Positions 41,336 through 49,870 of a DNA stretch of 64,000 bases are shown here, piece after piece. The notes under the pieces were generated by a model that did no database searches, was not told where the DNA came from, and was given only the letters and a program-made list of their open reading frames with translations. How positions within the stretch are numbered: the stretch's first letter is position 1; every line of letters starts with the position of its first letter. The stretch lies in assembly GCF_003970865.1 (NCBI RefSeq), contig NZ_RXLZ01000004.1:55074-119073 (forward strand), given 5' to 3'. Position numbers and translations under genes: made by a program. This DNA is from Stenotrophomonas maltophilia. Lineage in GTDB: Bacteria > Pseudomonadota > Gammaproteobacteria > Xanthomonadales > Xanthomonadaceae.

Positions 41336-41348
41336 GCAGGAACCCGGC

Positions 41349-41387
41349 GGGGCCGGATCCCTTTCCGCGAGGAAGCGATCCGGCCCC
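41349..41387 (+). repeat. Post-stop hairpin of the GGGGCCGGATCC family, downstream of estA
   Basis: GGGGCCGGATC pairs with GATCCGGCCCC around an inner CTTTCC...GGAAG stem, 13 bases after the stop codon; no T-run follows. Same layout and orientation as behind parE. Confidence 0.65.
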
Positions 41388-41450
41388 GTGCCGATGTGGC
41401 GCGCACCATTGCGCAACACCGGCCGCTCCGCATAGACTTTCACCCGCAAT

Positions 41451-41524
41451 GCGGGCGTAGCTCAATGGTAGAGCTGTAGCTTCCCAAGCTACTGACGTGG
41501 GTTCGATTCCCATCGCCCGCTCCA
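41451..41524 (+). tRNA. tRNA-Gly (anticodon CCC)
   Basis: The cloverleaf is complete. Acceptor stem GCGGGCG pairs with CGCCCGC, the D arm is GCTC...GAGC, and the anticodon stem GTAGC/GCTAC holds the loop TTCCCAA. The T arm reads TGGGTTCGATTCCCA, and the encoded TCCA end is present. It reads GGG codons. Confidence 0.97.
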
Positions 41525-41825
41525 TGTCGCCAGGGTATTCACCCCAAGCAGGCGCGGCGCAATCGTTGAACCACACCCAAGTCCAGCGTGTGGCGGCAGC
41601 GCCCCAACTTCTCTCTTCAATGCGTTGGATTGTGGCTTCTCCGAACCACAGCCCGAGTGGCTTGTTTACACGACGCATTGCAATCGCGTTTGAATCGTCG
41701 ACGCTGGCTCAGGCAACCTCCGCTGTCTGGCAGGCCCGTCGGGCCGCAGGGTTCAGTTGGTGCTGGGCTTGGGGATGCTAAAAGATCGTTAACCGTTGAC
41801 CCATCGTCCGCTGCCCGGAGCGCGA
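41525..41825. other. Region behind tRNA-Gly with no recognisable gene
   Basis: About 300 bases of clearly lower GC than the surroundings. Short open frames exist but none shows domain-like composition or a ribosome-binding site. No integrase and no repeat of the tRNA 3' end was seen. Confidence 0.5.
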
Positions 41826-42230
41826 ATGATCCCCGCACTTTTGCCCATCAGGCGTTGCTTTGACTTTTCAGGGCGATCCAACCGGAAGGAGTTCTGGTCG
41901 TACTCCCTGTCTGCTGCGCTTGTGGTGGCAGTGGGCTACACCTTGATGGACGGCGGATACTGGCTGACGGGCACCGTGCTGCTCGATGGGGAGGCCTTCC
42001 GGCCGTTCCGGACGCTGGGCGGGGTCATGGCGGATTGCGCGGTCATCGTCCTCCTTCCGCCGATGCTGGCCCTGACCGTTCGACGACTGCACGACATCGA
42101 CGAGTCCGGCTGGTACGTCGTGATCGCCTTCATCCCGTTGGGTGTATTCGTCCTCTTTCCGGTCATGCTGCTGCCGGGCAACGAGGAAGAGAATCGATTC
42201 GGCGGTGTTTCCGGCCTGCCGGGCGCCTGA
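41826..42230 (+). CDS. DUF805-family inner-membrane protein
   Basis: A 134-residue protein starting MIPALLPIRRCFDFSGRSNRKEFW, the DUF805 opening (F.GR..R.EFW), with about three membrane helices and the second signature LTVRRLHDIDESGWYV. It ends with the EEENRFG segment typical of the family. The function is unknown; members occur in many Gram-negative genomes, often in accessory regions. It is the first gene after the tRNA and converges on the PoNi-like gene, with only one base between stops. Confidence 0.88.
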   Translation: MIPALLPIRRCFDFSGRSNRKEFWSYSLSAALVVAVGYTLMDGGYWLTGTVLLDGEAFRPFRTLGGVMADCAVIVLLPPMLALTVRRLHDIDESGWYVVIAFIPLGVFVLFPVMLLPGNEEENRFGGVSGLPGA

Positions 42231-42231
42231 C

Positions 42232-43107
42232 TCAACGCCGGGCGAAGTCCACCAGGTCGGAAGGGTAGTGCGGGCAGGTGCGCAGCGTGGCGTCGTCACC
42301 GCCATACAGCACCACCAGCGCTGCTACCTCAAGCGCCCAGTATCCCCAGGCATTCGGCCCGATCAGGCGTCGGGTCCGCTTCTGAGCCTTTGGCGGCAGC
42401 AGGAAGAAGTCGCGGTACTGCACCTGCAGGTAGCCGGCCAGCAGTGAAGGGTCGAACGCTTCACCGTCGCGCAGCGGCGCGAACAGCTCGGCGAACGGTC
42501 GCGGATGAAAGACCTCGTCACTGGCTTCCACCAGGCCCAGCGCCGGCGCGCTGAGGTAGTCCAGCACGCGGTCGGTGTCGAAACAGAGCACCTTCTCCAC
42601 CAGCGCCGGCAGGCGTTCCTGCGCATCCAGCAGCACGCCCAGTGACAACAGCTGTAGTGCGTATTCGTAGTGCTGCGTTGTACGCGATTGCAACGACGCA
42701 GCCAGCGCGATGTCGTGGCCTTGTTGCTGCAGGCTTTCCCGGGCAATGGCCAGCAAGCGCGCATGCTCGAGCCAGAGATCAGCTACGTCGGCATGCATCT
42801 GCTGCAACGCCGCGGGGGCGAAGCCGCGGTCAATGCCTTTCAGCAGCAGGTTGCTGCCGGTCTGTGCGACCGTCTCCCAGCCGTAGGCATGCTCCAGGGC
42901 CGCATGTCCCTGCAGCGTTTCCTCCGCGGATTCACCGCCATTGCGCGCATGGCGTGCAAGCAAGGCCATGCCTGCGTTCCAGTCCGCCTGCCAATCCGGC
43001 AGGCGAAGCGTGCGGCGCGGCAGGCCCGGGGCCTTGGCCAGTGCTCTCCATCGCGGCAGCATGTCCTGCAGCAGATTCCGGCGATTCGCCGCAGTCATCG
43101 ATTCCAT
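42232..43107 (-). CDS. PoNi-like immunity protein (DUF1910/DUF1911)
   Basis: About 291 residues, all helical in character. The C-terminus GYWALEVAALVVLYGGDD followed by LRTCPHYPSDLVDFAR matches the DUF1911 pattern of PoNi proteins, which neutralise PoNe DNase effectors of type VI secretion systems. The N-terminal half with repeated Leu/Ala helices fits DUF1910. No PoNe nuclease or secretion gene is present here, so it would be an orphan immunity gene. Three ATG codons cluster at the start (ATGATGGAATCGATG), leaving a few residues uncertain. Confidence 0.75.
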   Translation of the reverse strand: MESMTAANRRNLLQDMLPRWRALAKAPGLPRRTLRLPDWQADWNAGMALLARHARNGGESAEETLQGHAALEHAYGWETVAQTGSNLLLKGIDRGFAPAALQQMHADVADLWLEHARLLAIARESLQQQGHDIALAASLQSRTTQHYEYALQLLSLGVLLDAQERLPALVEKVLCFDTDRVLDYLSAPALGLVEASDEVFHPRPFAELFAPLRDGEAFDPSLLAGYLQVQYRDFFLLPPKAQKRTRRLIGPNAWGYWALEVAALVVLYGGDDATLRTCPHYPSDLVDFARR

Positions 43108-43204
43108 CATCAGCAAGAGTCTAGTGGCATTGCCGGTTCGAACCCCATTGCCTGGCACAGCGTTGAAGGTTTGAATGGTGCGCAGTCGCCGCCTCCATGC
43201 CCGC

Positions 43205-44386
43205 ATGACCGTTGATCGAATTGCCCTCCGCCGTTTCACCCAGTGGCTACCGTTCCTGGTCCTGGTCGCCATCTGCGTGGCCTGGTGGTCGCCGCTGGGC
43301 GTGGTTGTCGCCCTCGCCGCGTGCCTTGCCCTGGGCGGCGTGCTGCAGCGCTTCGATCTGGTCGGCGATGCCGTAGGTGGCGCACTGTTGCGCTCGCGGG
43401 CGACGCTGCCCTTCGCCACCCGGCCACCCACGCATGATGTCCTGTTGGATTGGGGCGAGCTGGGCATGGGCGGGCCGGCCTACGGTACCCAAATGCTGCG
43501 CGATGGCGCCATTGTCGAGGGTGTATCCACCGGGGGAAGCTACGATGCCAGCGGCGAGTGGCAGGCGCTGGCGGGCAGCGCACTGCGTGTGGCCAGTGGC
43601 TACAGTGACCGCAGCGAGGCCGTGATCGTCTACGACGAAGCGGACAAGAGGGTGATGCACCTGCTGACGATTGTTCCCAGCCTGTTCTGGCAGGAACTGC
43701 ATGAGCGCCGGCAGCTTGGCGGGGATGCCGAAGCCGCGATGTGGTTGCGGGATCTTCCCTGTCGATCGACCACGCTGCGCCCCTGCCGGGGGCTATGGCT
43801 GGAACAGGGGCATCCGGCGCTGGCCGCCGGGTTGCCGCAGGTAGTGCGGCATGTCCTGCCTGATGCCCGGGTGCTGCAGGCGATCCCGCTGCTTCCCGAC
43901 GACCTGCGCCTGACCGCGCATCCGACCTTGTTCGCGCGCATCTGCCCGTACGCCCTCTGTCTTGATGACGAGCCCAGTGACCGCCACGCCTGCGATCTGG
44001 AGACGGTGATCACCAGCCCGTCCGGACGGTGCGTGGTGGTGGCGGGTAGTGTGCTTGATGGGGATCTGCGTCCCATCGAGGGCGTATGGCTCGTCCACTG
44101 GCAGGGGCGTTGGCAGGCCATCGGCCGCCGTGCGACGGGCGGCAGCGGCAAGGCCCGCAGTGGGGCCTGGATCGATGTGATCGAGGCCGGCGATGACGGT
44201 ACGCTTCGCTGCGACGCCTATGAGGAACACTGGACGTTCGACGCGATCACACGCATCCCCACGCCACACACGGCACTCGCCTTGCCTGTGGAATGGCGGG
44301 AAACCGCATTGGCCGTGCGTGTCCGCGATGGGCACTTCTCGTTGCGCCTGCCCCGCGCGGTTCGGCGGCCGTCGGTCACAGGTTAG
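43205..44386 (+). CDS. Membrane-anchored protein of unknown family
   Basis: 393 residues. Two closely spaced hydrophobic helices (about 12-50) are followed by a ~340-residue soluble part rich in Trp, Asp and Arg, with segments such as VLLDWGELGMGGPAYGTQML and VWLVHWQGRWQAIGRRATGG. I recognise no domain. Six Cys residues lie in the soluble part. It is divergent from the PoNi-like gene (about 100 bases between starts), so both may share a regulatory region, and it is followed by a lipoprotein gene in the same direction. Start uncertain; an ATG ten codons upstream is possible. Confidence 0.65.
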   Translation: MTVDRIALRRFTQWLPFLVLVAICVAWWSPLGVVVALAACLALGGVLQRFDLVGDAVGGALLRSRATLPFATRPPTHDVLLDWGELGMGGPAYGTQMLRDGAIVEGVSTGGSYDASGEWQALAGSALRVASGYSDRSEAVIVYDEADKRVMHLLTIVPSLFWQELHERRQLGGDAEAAMWLRDLPCRSTTLRPCRGLWLEQGHPALAAGLPQVVRHVLPDARVLQAIPLLPDDLRLTAHPTLFARICPYALCLDDEPSDRHACDLETVITSPSGRCVVVAGSVLDGDLRPIEGVWLVHWQGRWQAIGRRATGGSGKARSGAWIDVIEAGDDGTLRCDAYEEHWTFDAITRIPTPHTALALPVEWRETALAVRVRDGHFSLRLPRAVRRPSVTG

Positions 44387-44417
44387 ACTGTGTCGAATCG
44401 AACAAGGAGGTTCCAGC

Positions 44418-44807
44418 ATGCGTCGTCTTTCGTTGGTGATCGCGGCAACCCTGGCCGGGTGCGCGACCAGCCCCAAAGGGCTGGAGCGACCGGAGTACGC
44501 CTCAGCATTCACGCTCGATCAGGGGTACCAGCTGACGCTGAAGCAGATTGTTGCGGCAATGGAGGAGTGCCGCCCTGTGCAACTCCTGCCTGTTGGCCAG
44601 GCAATCAACGACGTCCAGAACTACAACGATCTGAAGGAAGCCAGGATCGTCCAGGGGGCATCAGGAGTGGGTACCCAGATCTACAAGGTGATCGTGCTCA
44701 AGGAAGTGGAAGGCATCACGACGGTCACGTTGTATACCAGGATGCATGCCGGCAAAGAGCTGGAAAAGCTCAAGAAGTGGGCTGCGGGCAGTACCGAGTG
44801 CGGATGA
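44418..44807 (+). CDS. Small lipoprotein, unknown function
   Basis: A 129-residue protein with a lipobox (LAGC at residues 12-15) and a compact alpha/beta domain ending in LEKLKKWAAGSTECG. Cys in ECRPVQL and the terminal ECG could form a disulfide. An excellent AAGGAGG ribosome-binding site stands seven bases before the ATG, so strong translation is likely. Located 31 bases behind the unknown membrane protein, probably co-transcribed, and convergent with the thioesterase gene. Confidence 0.75.
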   Translation: MRRLSLVIAATLAGCATSPKGLERPEYASAFTLDQGYQLTLKQIVAAMEECRPVQLLPVGQAINDVQNYNDLKEARIVQGASGVGTQIYKVIVLKEVEGITTVTLYTRMHAGKELEKLKKWAAGSTECG

Positions 44808-44808
44808 C

Positions 44809-45231
44809 TCATGCGTCTGCCGCCTGCACCTGCTGCGCATACTCCTCGGTAAACAGCCCCGACAACGCCCGGCGCTGCTCCGGATCGATCGCGCGTGAGG
44901 CGTTGGCTGTGTAGTCGAAATGCACCATCACGCAGCGCCCGCTGGCCACCAGGGCCTCGAACTGGAACGCCTGCTGCACGATCGACAGCGAGGAGCGGCC
45001 GATGTTCTCGATGCGGGTCTCGATGCGTACTTCGTGTCCCGGCTGTATCTGCTGCAGGAAGTCGATCTCGTAGCGGCGCAGGATCAGCGTCAGGTCGCGC
45101 ATGCTGGCCTCGCGACTGAAATGCCGGAAGATCTCCTGGCGGCCTTCCTCGAACCAGACGGGCAGGGCAGTGTTGGTGACGTGGCCAAGCACGTCCACCT
45201 CGGAAAATCGTGGGAACACGGTGATCGCCAT
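44809..45231 (-). CDS. Acyl-CoA thioesterase (4HBT/YbgC-like hotdog fold)
   Basis: A 140-residue single hotdog domain with [28 protein letters not shown], the helix and active-site Asp-equivalent region of the 4-hydroxybenzoyl-CoA thioesterase family, and [12 protein letters not shown]. It hydrolyses acyl-CoAs of unknown chain type. The second of two near ATGs was chosen because GGAG lies six bases before it. Confidence 0.88.
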   Translation of the reverse strand: MAITVFPRFSEVDVLGHVTNTALPVWFEEGRQEIFRHFSREASMRDLTLILRRYEIDFLQQIQPGHEVRIETRIENIGRSSLSIVQQAFQFEALVASGRCVMVHFDYTANASRAIDPEQRRALSGLFTEEYAQQVQAADA

Positions 45232-45362
45232 CGGCCGCTCCATGCGCGCTGAACAGGTTCGCGCAGTGTGCCGCCCGCTGCCGGTCAAGCCACGCCGCAG
45301 GGCATCATCCACCCGCCACACGCCCGCGCTATGCTGCGCGCCTGCCGTCTGATCCTGCCGCG

Positions 45363-46241
45363 ATGAAGCTCGCCATCCTGTCCCGCAACAGCTCCCTGTA
45401 CTCCACCCGCCGGCTGGTCGAGGCGGCCCGCGCGCGCGGCCACACCGTACGCATCCTCGACCCGCTGCGCTGCTACATGCGCATCGCCGCAGATGGTTTT
45501 TCGATGCACTACAAGGGCCGGCCGATGACCGGCGTGGACATGGTCATCCCGCGCATCGGCGCCTCGATTACCCGCTATGGCACCGCCGTGCTGCGCCAGT
45601 TCGAGCTGATGGGCGCGCGCACGCCCAATCCTTCCGACGCGATCCTGCGTTCGCGCGACAAGCTGCGCGCGCACCAGCTGCTGGCAGCCAAGGGCATCGA
45701 CATGCCGGTCACCGTGTTCGGCGACAACCCCGATGACACTGTCGACCTGCTGTCCATGCTCGGTCCGCCGCCACACGTGGTGAAGCTCAACGAAGGCACC
45801 CAGGGACGGGGGGTGATCCTCACCGAGAAGGCCAGTGCTTCGCGTGGCATCGTCGAGGCCCTGCGGGGCCTGTACGCCAACTTCCTGATGCAGGAGTTCA
45901 TCGGCGAAGCCAAGGGCGCCGACCTGCGCTGCTTCGTGGTCGGTGACCAGGTGGTGGCGTCGATGCAGCGTCAGGCGCCGGAAGGGGACTTCCGCTCCAA
46001 CCTGCATGCCGGCGGCACCGCGGTGGCGGCCAAGGCCAGCCGCGCCGAACAGCAGGTGGCGGTGCGTTCGGCCAAGGCGCTGGGCCTGTCGGTCTGTGGC
46101 GTGGACCTGATCCGCTCGGCGCGTGGCCCGCTGGTGCTGGAGGTCAACTCCACGCCAGGGCTGGAGGGCATTGAAGCCGCCTGCGGGGTGGATGTGGCCA
46201 CACGCATCATCGAGCACGTCGAGAAGATCAAAAAGCCATGA
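45363..46241 (+). CDS. rimK: Ribosomal protein S6--L-glutamate ligase
   Basis: An ATP-grasp ligase that adds glutamate residues to the C-terminus of ribosomal protein S6. The 292-residue protein has the RimK N-terminus [22 protein letters not shown], the ATP-binding [13 protein letters not shown] loop, [19 protein letters not shown] and VCGVDLIRS...[14 protein letters not shown] with metal ligands. It is divergent from the thioesterase and is followed by a terminator 130 bases downstream. Confidence 0.95.
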   Translation: MKLAILSRNSSLYSTRRLVEAARARGHTVRILDPLRCYMRIAADGFSMHYKGRPMTGVDMVIPRIGASITRYGTAVLRQFELMGARTPNPSDAILRSRDKLRAHQLLAAKGIDMPVTVFGDNPDDTVDLLSMLGPPPHVVKLNEGTQGRGVILTEKASASRGIVEALRGLYANFLMQEFIGEAKGADLRCFVVGDQVVASMQRQAPEGDFRSNLHAGGTAVAAKASRAEQQVAVRSAKALGLSVCGVDLIRSARGPLVLEVNSTPGLEGIEAACGVDVATRIIEHVEKIKKP

Positions 46242-46370
46242 TTAATCAATGACTTGAAATTCTCATGGGCAAATGAGGCCGGCTTTAACACGCCTTTAAT
46301 CGGCGCCGGCGTAGCCTTCAGCGAACCGCAGCTCTGCCTCTCAGCAGGATCGGTATCGGGATACGACTTC

Positions 46371-46403
46371 AGACCCAGGTGGGGCACCGCCTGGGTCTTT
46401 TTT
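46371..46403 (+). terminator. Rho-independent terminator downstream of rimK
   Basis: AGACCCAGG and CCTGGGTCT pair across a ten-base loop and are followed by TTTTTT. It lies 130 bases after the rimK stop. Confidence 0.9.
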
Positions 46404-46459
46404 ATGGCGATCCAGCGCCCGTGGGGGCCAGCTCCCGGTTCCCTCCTCCCGAGCGGCAC

Positions 46460-46488
46460 TTGCTCATGTGAAGGGACGTCAATACAGT
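46460..46488 (+). promoter_or_regulatory. Candidate sigma-70 promoter for the secreted protein/ColRS-like operon
   Basis: TTGCTC and TACAGT are separated by 17 bases, about 34 bases before the downstream ATG and behind a strong terminator. Confidence 0.5.
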
Positions 46489-46521
46489 CGGCATTCACCT
46501 TAGAACAAGGATACGTTTGCC

Positions 46522-47007
46522 ATGAAACATGGATTGCTCTTGACGTGCCTGCTTTCCTGCGCGGCTCTGTCTTCCGTTGCATGGGCGGGGAACGACAAGG
46601 CCGAGGTGATCCGGCCGGGCAAGCCCTTGCTGGCAGAAGTCGAGCGGATCGAGACTGATATCAATGATGGCAAGACCTATTCGGAGCTCAAACCCGATGA
46701 GCGCAGCCGCGTGCGCGAGGTGTTGGGACGCCTGCGATCGGCTTCGGAACGCTTCCCGGATGCGGCGACCATGCCTGAATCGACACGAACCCAAGTGTTC
46801 AATGACCAGCAGATCGTGAACACAGTTTTGACACAGGCGCGTGAAGATAGTCGTCTAATATGCAGGCGCGAACGGATTGTGGGTTCCAACCGGCCACAGA
46901 CGAGTTGCATGACGGTGGCCGAACGGAATCGCAAGAAAGAAGAGAGCGGTAACCAGTTGCAGCAGGCCCAACGTCTCGGCACACGCATGAATACAAGCGA
47001 TTTTTAA
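46522..47007 (+). CDS. Secreted hypothetical protein preceding a two-component system
   Basis: A 161-residue protein with a signal peptide (1-22, ending AWA) and a mostly helical mature part. Two Cys residues (RLICRRERIVGSNR and QTSCMTVAER) are spaced for a disulfide. The C-terminal part is rich in Gln, Arg and Glu. No known family. Its stop lies 13 bases before the response-regulator start, so it is probably co-transcribed and could modulate the sensor kinase; that role is inference only. Confidence 0.7.
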   Translation: MKHGLLLTCLLSCAALSSVAWAGNDKAEVIRPGKPLLAEVERIETDINDGKTYSELKPDERSRVREVLGRLRSASERFPDAATMPESTRTQVFNDQQIVNTVLTQAREDSRLICRRERIVGSNRPQTSCMTVAERNRKKEESGNQLQQAQRLGTRMNTSDF

Positions 47008-47020
47008 TTAAGAGGTGACA

Positions 47021-47698
47021 GTGAGAATCCTGGTAATCGAAGACAACAGCGACATTGCGGCCAACCTGGGCGACTACCTGGAGGACCGGGGCCACACCGT
47101 GGACTTCGCGGCTGACGGGGTTACCGGTCTGCACCTGGCCGTGGTGCACGAGTTCGACGCGATCGTGCTGGATCTCAACCTGCCAGGCATGGACGGCATC
47201 GAGGTCTGCCGCAAGTTGCGCAATGAAGCGCGCAAGCAGACCCCGGTACTGATGCTCACCGCCCGCGATTCGCTGGACAACAAGCTGGCAGGCTTCGATT
47301 CCGGCGCGGACGACTACCTGATCAAGCCGTTCGCGCTGCAGGAAGTGGAAGTGCGTCTGAACGCCCTGTCGCGACGCGGCAAGGGCGTGCAGACCCGCGT
47401 GCTGGAAACCGGCGATCTGGAATACAACCTGGATACGCTGGAAGTGCGCCGCCAGGGTAAGCTGCTGCAGCTCAACCCGACCGCACTGAAGATCCTGCAG
47501 GCGCTCATGGAAGCGGCCCCGGCCGTGGTGACCCGCCAGGAGCTGGAAACCCGCGTGTGGGGCGAAGAACTGCCCGATTCGGATTCCCTGCGTGTGCATA
47601 TCCATGGCCTGCGTGCGGTGGTCGACAAACCGTTTGAAGTGCCGCTGATCCAGACCCGCCATGGCATCGGATACCGCATCGCCACGCCGGAAGCCTGA
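47021..47698 (+). CDS. colR: OmpR-family response regulator, ColR-like
   Basis: A 225-residue regulator: receiver domain (1-115) with acidic pocket EDN, phospho-acceptor Asp51 (IVLDLNLPG), Thr in MLTARD and Lys in IKPFA, then a winged-helix DNA-binding domain (about 128-225). Similarity in wording to Pseudomonas/Xanthomonas ColR is strong (ANLGDYLEDRGHTVD, DSDSLRVHIHGLRAVVDKPF). The second GTG was chosen because AGAGG stands five bases before it; a GTG two codons earlier is possible. ColRS systems affect metal and envelope stress responses. Confidence 0.88.
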   Translation: MRILVIEDNSDIAANLGDYLEDRGHTVDFAADGVTGLHLAVVHEFDAIVLDLNLPGMDGIEVCRKLRNEARKQTPVLMLTARDSLDNKLAGFDSGADDYLIKPFALQEVEVRLNALSRRGKGVQTRVLETGDLEYNLDTLEVRRQGKLLQLNPTALKILQALMEAAPAVVTRQELETRVWGEELPDSDSLRVHIHGLRAVVDKPFEVPLIQTRHGIGYRIATPEA

Positions 47699-47702
47699 TT
47701 CG

Positions 47703-49028
47703 GTGGCAACCAAGGGGGAGCGCCGGCGCACGCCATATCGGCGGCGCCTGCGCAGCCGCATCATCGTTTCGTTTGTGTTGTTGGGCTTCTGCCTGACGAC
47801 ACTGTTCGCGTTCGCCACCAACTGGGCCCGCCTGCGCGTGGAAAACCAGCTGGTGGAAGAGCTGATGAACCGCAACATCGACGAGTATGCGCGCCGCTAT
47901 TACGAGCACCCCGGGCATAACCCGGACGCACCGGTGCTGCAGATCAGGGCCTATGCCTATTCGAAGGACAAGTTCGACCGGGTGCGCGAAGAGCGCGCGC
48001 AGTGGGCGGGCTTTTCCGATGGCATCCACAGCGTCAGCGGCGATGAGCACGGCGAGCCGTACTCCTACAAGCTGGCCGTGCGCAAGACGCCCGACGCCTG
48101 GTTCTTCCTCGCCTATGACATGACCGACAGCGTGCGCGGCGGCAAGCAGCTCAACCGCGCGCTGGTGCTGTCGGTGCTGGTGTTCAGCGTGCTGTCGCTG
48201 GTGCTGGGCTGGTGGTCGGCCTCGAAAGTGATGAAGCCGGTGTCGGACCTGGCCGCGCGGCTGCGCGCCTACCGCGGCGGCACCAGTGATCCCGAGCCGT
48301 TGGCGCCACGCTTCCCCGATGACGAAGTGGGGCAGCTGGCACAGGCGCTGGACGACTATTCCTCGCGGCTGACCGAAGTGGTACAGCGCGACCGTGAGTT
48401 CAATGCAGACGTCAGCCATGAGCTGCGCACGCCGCTGGCGGTGATCCGTGGCGCCACCGAGCTGCTGCTGACCCGGCCCGGCCTGGACGAGAAGGTGCTG
48501 CAGCGCCTGCAGCGCATCCAGCGCGCCGAGCAACAGTGCAGCGACCTGATCGGCGCGCTGCTGCTGCTGTCGCGCAACGAGCGCGGGCAGGGCACCAGCA
48601 ACGTCGCCCGCGTGGCCGAGCAGCTGCTGGACGCGCATCGAGCGCAGCTGGGTGGCAAGCCGCTGGAGCTGCTGCTGGAAGGCGAGCGCAACCTGGTGAT
48701 CGATGCGCCCGAGGCGGCGCTGTCGGTGGCACTGGGCAACCTGATCGGCAACGCGGTGAAGTACTCGCAGGACGGCGAGGTACGCGTGTTCGTCGGCACC
48801 AATTCGGTGTCGGTAACCGACAGTGGCCCGGGCCTGAGCGAGGAAGACGCGGCCAAGCTGTTCCAGCGTGGCTACCGCGGCACCCATGCCGGCCACTCGC
48901 AGGGCGGCGGCATCGGCCTGTCGATCGTCAGCCGCCTGTGCGATCTGTACGGCTGGCAGGTGAGCGTGCGCCCGGGTGGCCAGCGCGGCGTGATCGCCAC
49001 CCTGACGTTCTCGCCGAAGCCGTTGTAA
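47703..49028 (+). CDS. colS: Sensor histidine kinase, ColS-like
   Basis: About 441 residues: cytoplasmic basic start, TM1 (about 18-40), a periplasmic sensor of roughly 100 residues, TM2 (about 150-172), HAMP-like linker, a HisKA dimerisation domain with SHELRTPLAVI and an HATPase domain (NLIGNAVKYS, DSGPGLSEED, GGGIGLSIV). It phosphorylates the preceding regulator. Start uncertain: a GTG five bases after the regulator stop was chosen; an ATG 14 codons upstream overlaps the regulator gene. The periplasmic domain lacks an obvious ExxE iron/zinc motif. Confidence 0.88.
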   Translation: MATKGERRRTPYRRRLRSRIIVSFVLLGFCLTTLFAFATNWARLRVENQLVEELMNRNIDEYARRYYEHPGHNPDAPVLQIRAYAYSKDKFDRVREERAQWAGFSDGIHSVSGDEHGEPYSYKLAVRKTPDAWFFLAYDMTDSVRGGKQLNRALVLSVLVFSVLSLVLGWWSASKVMKPVSDLAARLRAYRGGTSDPEPLAPRFPDDEVGQLAQALDDYSSRLTEVVQRDREFNADVSHELRTPLAVIRGATELLLTRPGLDEKVLQRLQRIQRAEQQCSDLIGALLLLSRNERGQGTSNVARVAEQLLDAHRAQLGGKPLELLLEGERNLVIDAPEAALSVALGNLIGNAVKYSQDGEVRVFVGTNSVSVTDSGPGLSEEDAAKLFQRGYRGTHAGHSQGGGIGLSIVSRLCDLYGWQVSVRPGGQRGVIATLTFSPKPL

Positions 49029-49041
49029 GGGCCCGTGCTTT

Positions 49042-49209
49042 GGTGGGTGCCGACCTTGGTCGGCACGAACCTTGCCGACCTTGCATCGCGCCCTGTGTCG
49101 CTTGTGCCACTGAATGCCCTGCACGCGAACATCGCATCACAGGCCCAACGCGACACCACCGTGATCGCTGCCGCGCTCTGCGCGTGTAGATCCACGCCAT
49201 GCGTGGATG
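49042..49209. repeat. Two palindromes in the colS-coaE gap
   Basis: A GTGCCGACCTTGGTCGGCAC palindrome (49042-49066 with flank) and a GTAGATCCACGCC-type SMAG (49186-49209) occupy the 219-base gap between the convergent kinase and coaE genes. Confidence 0.75.
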
Positions 49210-49247
49210 CGTTTCGGTGGCGCCGGCCGCGAGCCGGCAACCAGACC

Positions 49248-49859
49248 TCACCCCCCGGCCAACCCCAGATACCGCGCATGCAGCTGTTCCACCTGCACCT
49301 GCAGGTCCTCCGGCTGCCCGTCATTGACCACCACATCATCGGCCAGCGCCAACCGCTGTGCGCGGCTGGCCTGCGCAGCAATCATCCGGTCGGCCAGCGC
49401 CGCGTCGATACCATCGCGCTGCATCAGCCGCGCGTGCTGCACGGCTTCGGGCGCATCCACCAGCAGCACCCGGTCCAGCCACGGGTAGGCCTTCCGCCCA
49501 CCCACTTCGGTCAGCAGCGGAATCGCGGCAATCGCATAGGGGCTCTCAGCCTGCTCGCACTGCTGATGCATCAGCAGGCGGATGGCTGGGTGGGTGATGG
49601 CTTCCAGCGCCGCCCGCTCAGCCGGGTCGGCAAAGACGTGGGCGCGCAGCCGGGCCCGGTCCAGGCTGCCATCGGCCAGCAACATGTCGGCGCCGAAGCG
49701 CTCGGCGATGCGGGCCAGCGCCGGGCTGCCGGCAGCCACCACGGCCCGTGCGGCCAGATCGGCGTCGGCCACCACGATCCCCAGCGCCTCGAAGCGCCGG
49801 GTCACTTCGCTCTTGCCGGAGGCGATGCCGCCGGTCAGGCCAACCACATAGCGGCTCAT
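49248..49859 (-). CDS. coaE: Dephospho-CoA kinase
   Basis: Last step of coenzyme A synthesis, phosphorylating dephospho-CoA. The 203-residue P-loop kinase starts MSRYVVGLTGGIASGKSEV (Walker A GGIASGKS), with DADLAARAVV and the lid region AIPLLTEVGGRKAYPWLDRVLLVD. The upstream in-frame extension lacks similarity. In pseudomonads and xanthomonads coaE commonly ends the pilBCD cluster, as here; pilD lies 11 bases upstream. Confidence 0.96.
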   Translation of the reverse strand: MSRYVVGLTGGIASGKSEVTRRFEALGIVVADADLAARAVVAAGSPALARIAERFGADMLLADGSLDRARLRAHVFADPAERAALEAITHPAIRLLMHQQCEQAESPYAIAAIPLLTEVGGRKAYPWLDRVLLVDAPEAVQHARLMQRDGIDAALADRMIAAQASRAQRLALADDVVVNDGQPEDLQVQVEQLHARYLGLAGG

Positions 49860-49870
49860 GGGGACTCCCC

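Noticed and set aside
39461..41449. 662-codon open frame antisense to estA
   Set aside because: Shadow frame; estA has signal peptide, catalytic motifs and beta-barrel end.
41451..41825. Attachment site of an integrated element at the tRNA
   Set aside because: No second copy of the tRNA 3' end and no integrase gene was found in the window; kept only as a possible decayed island.
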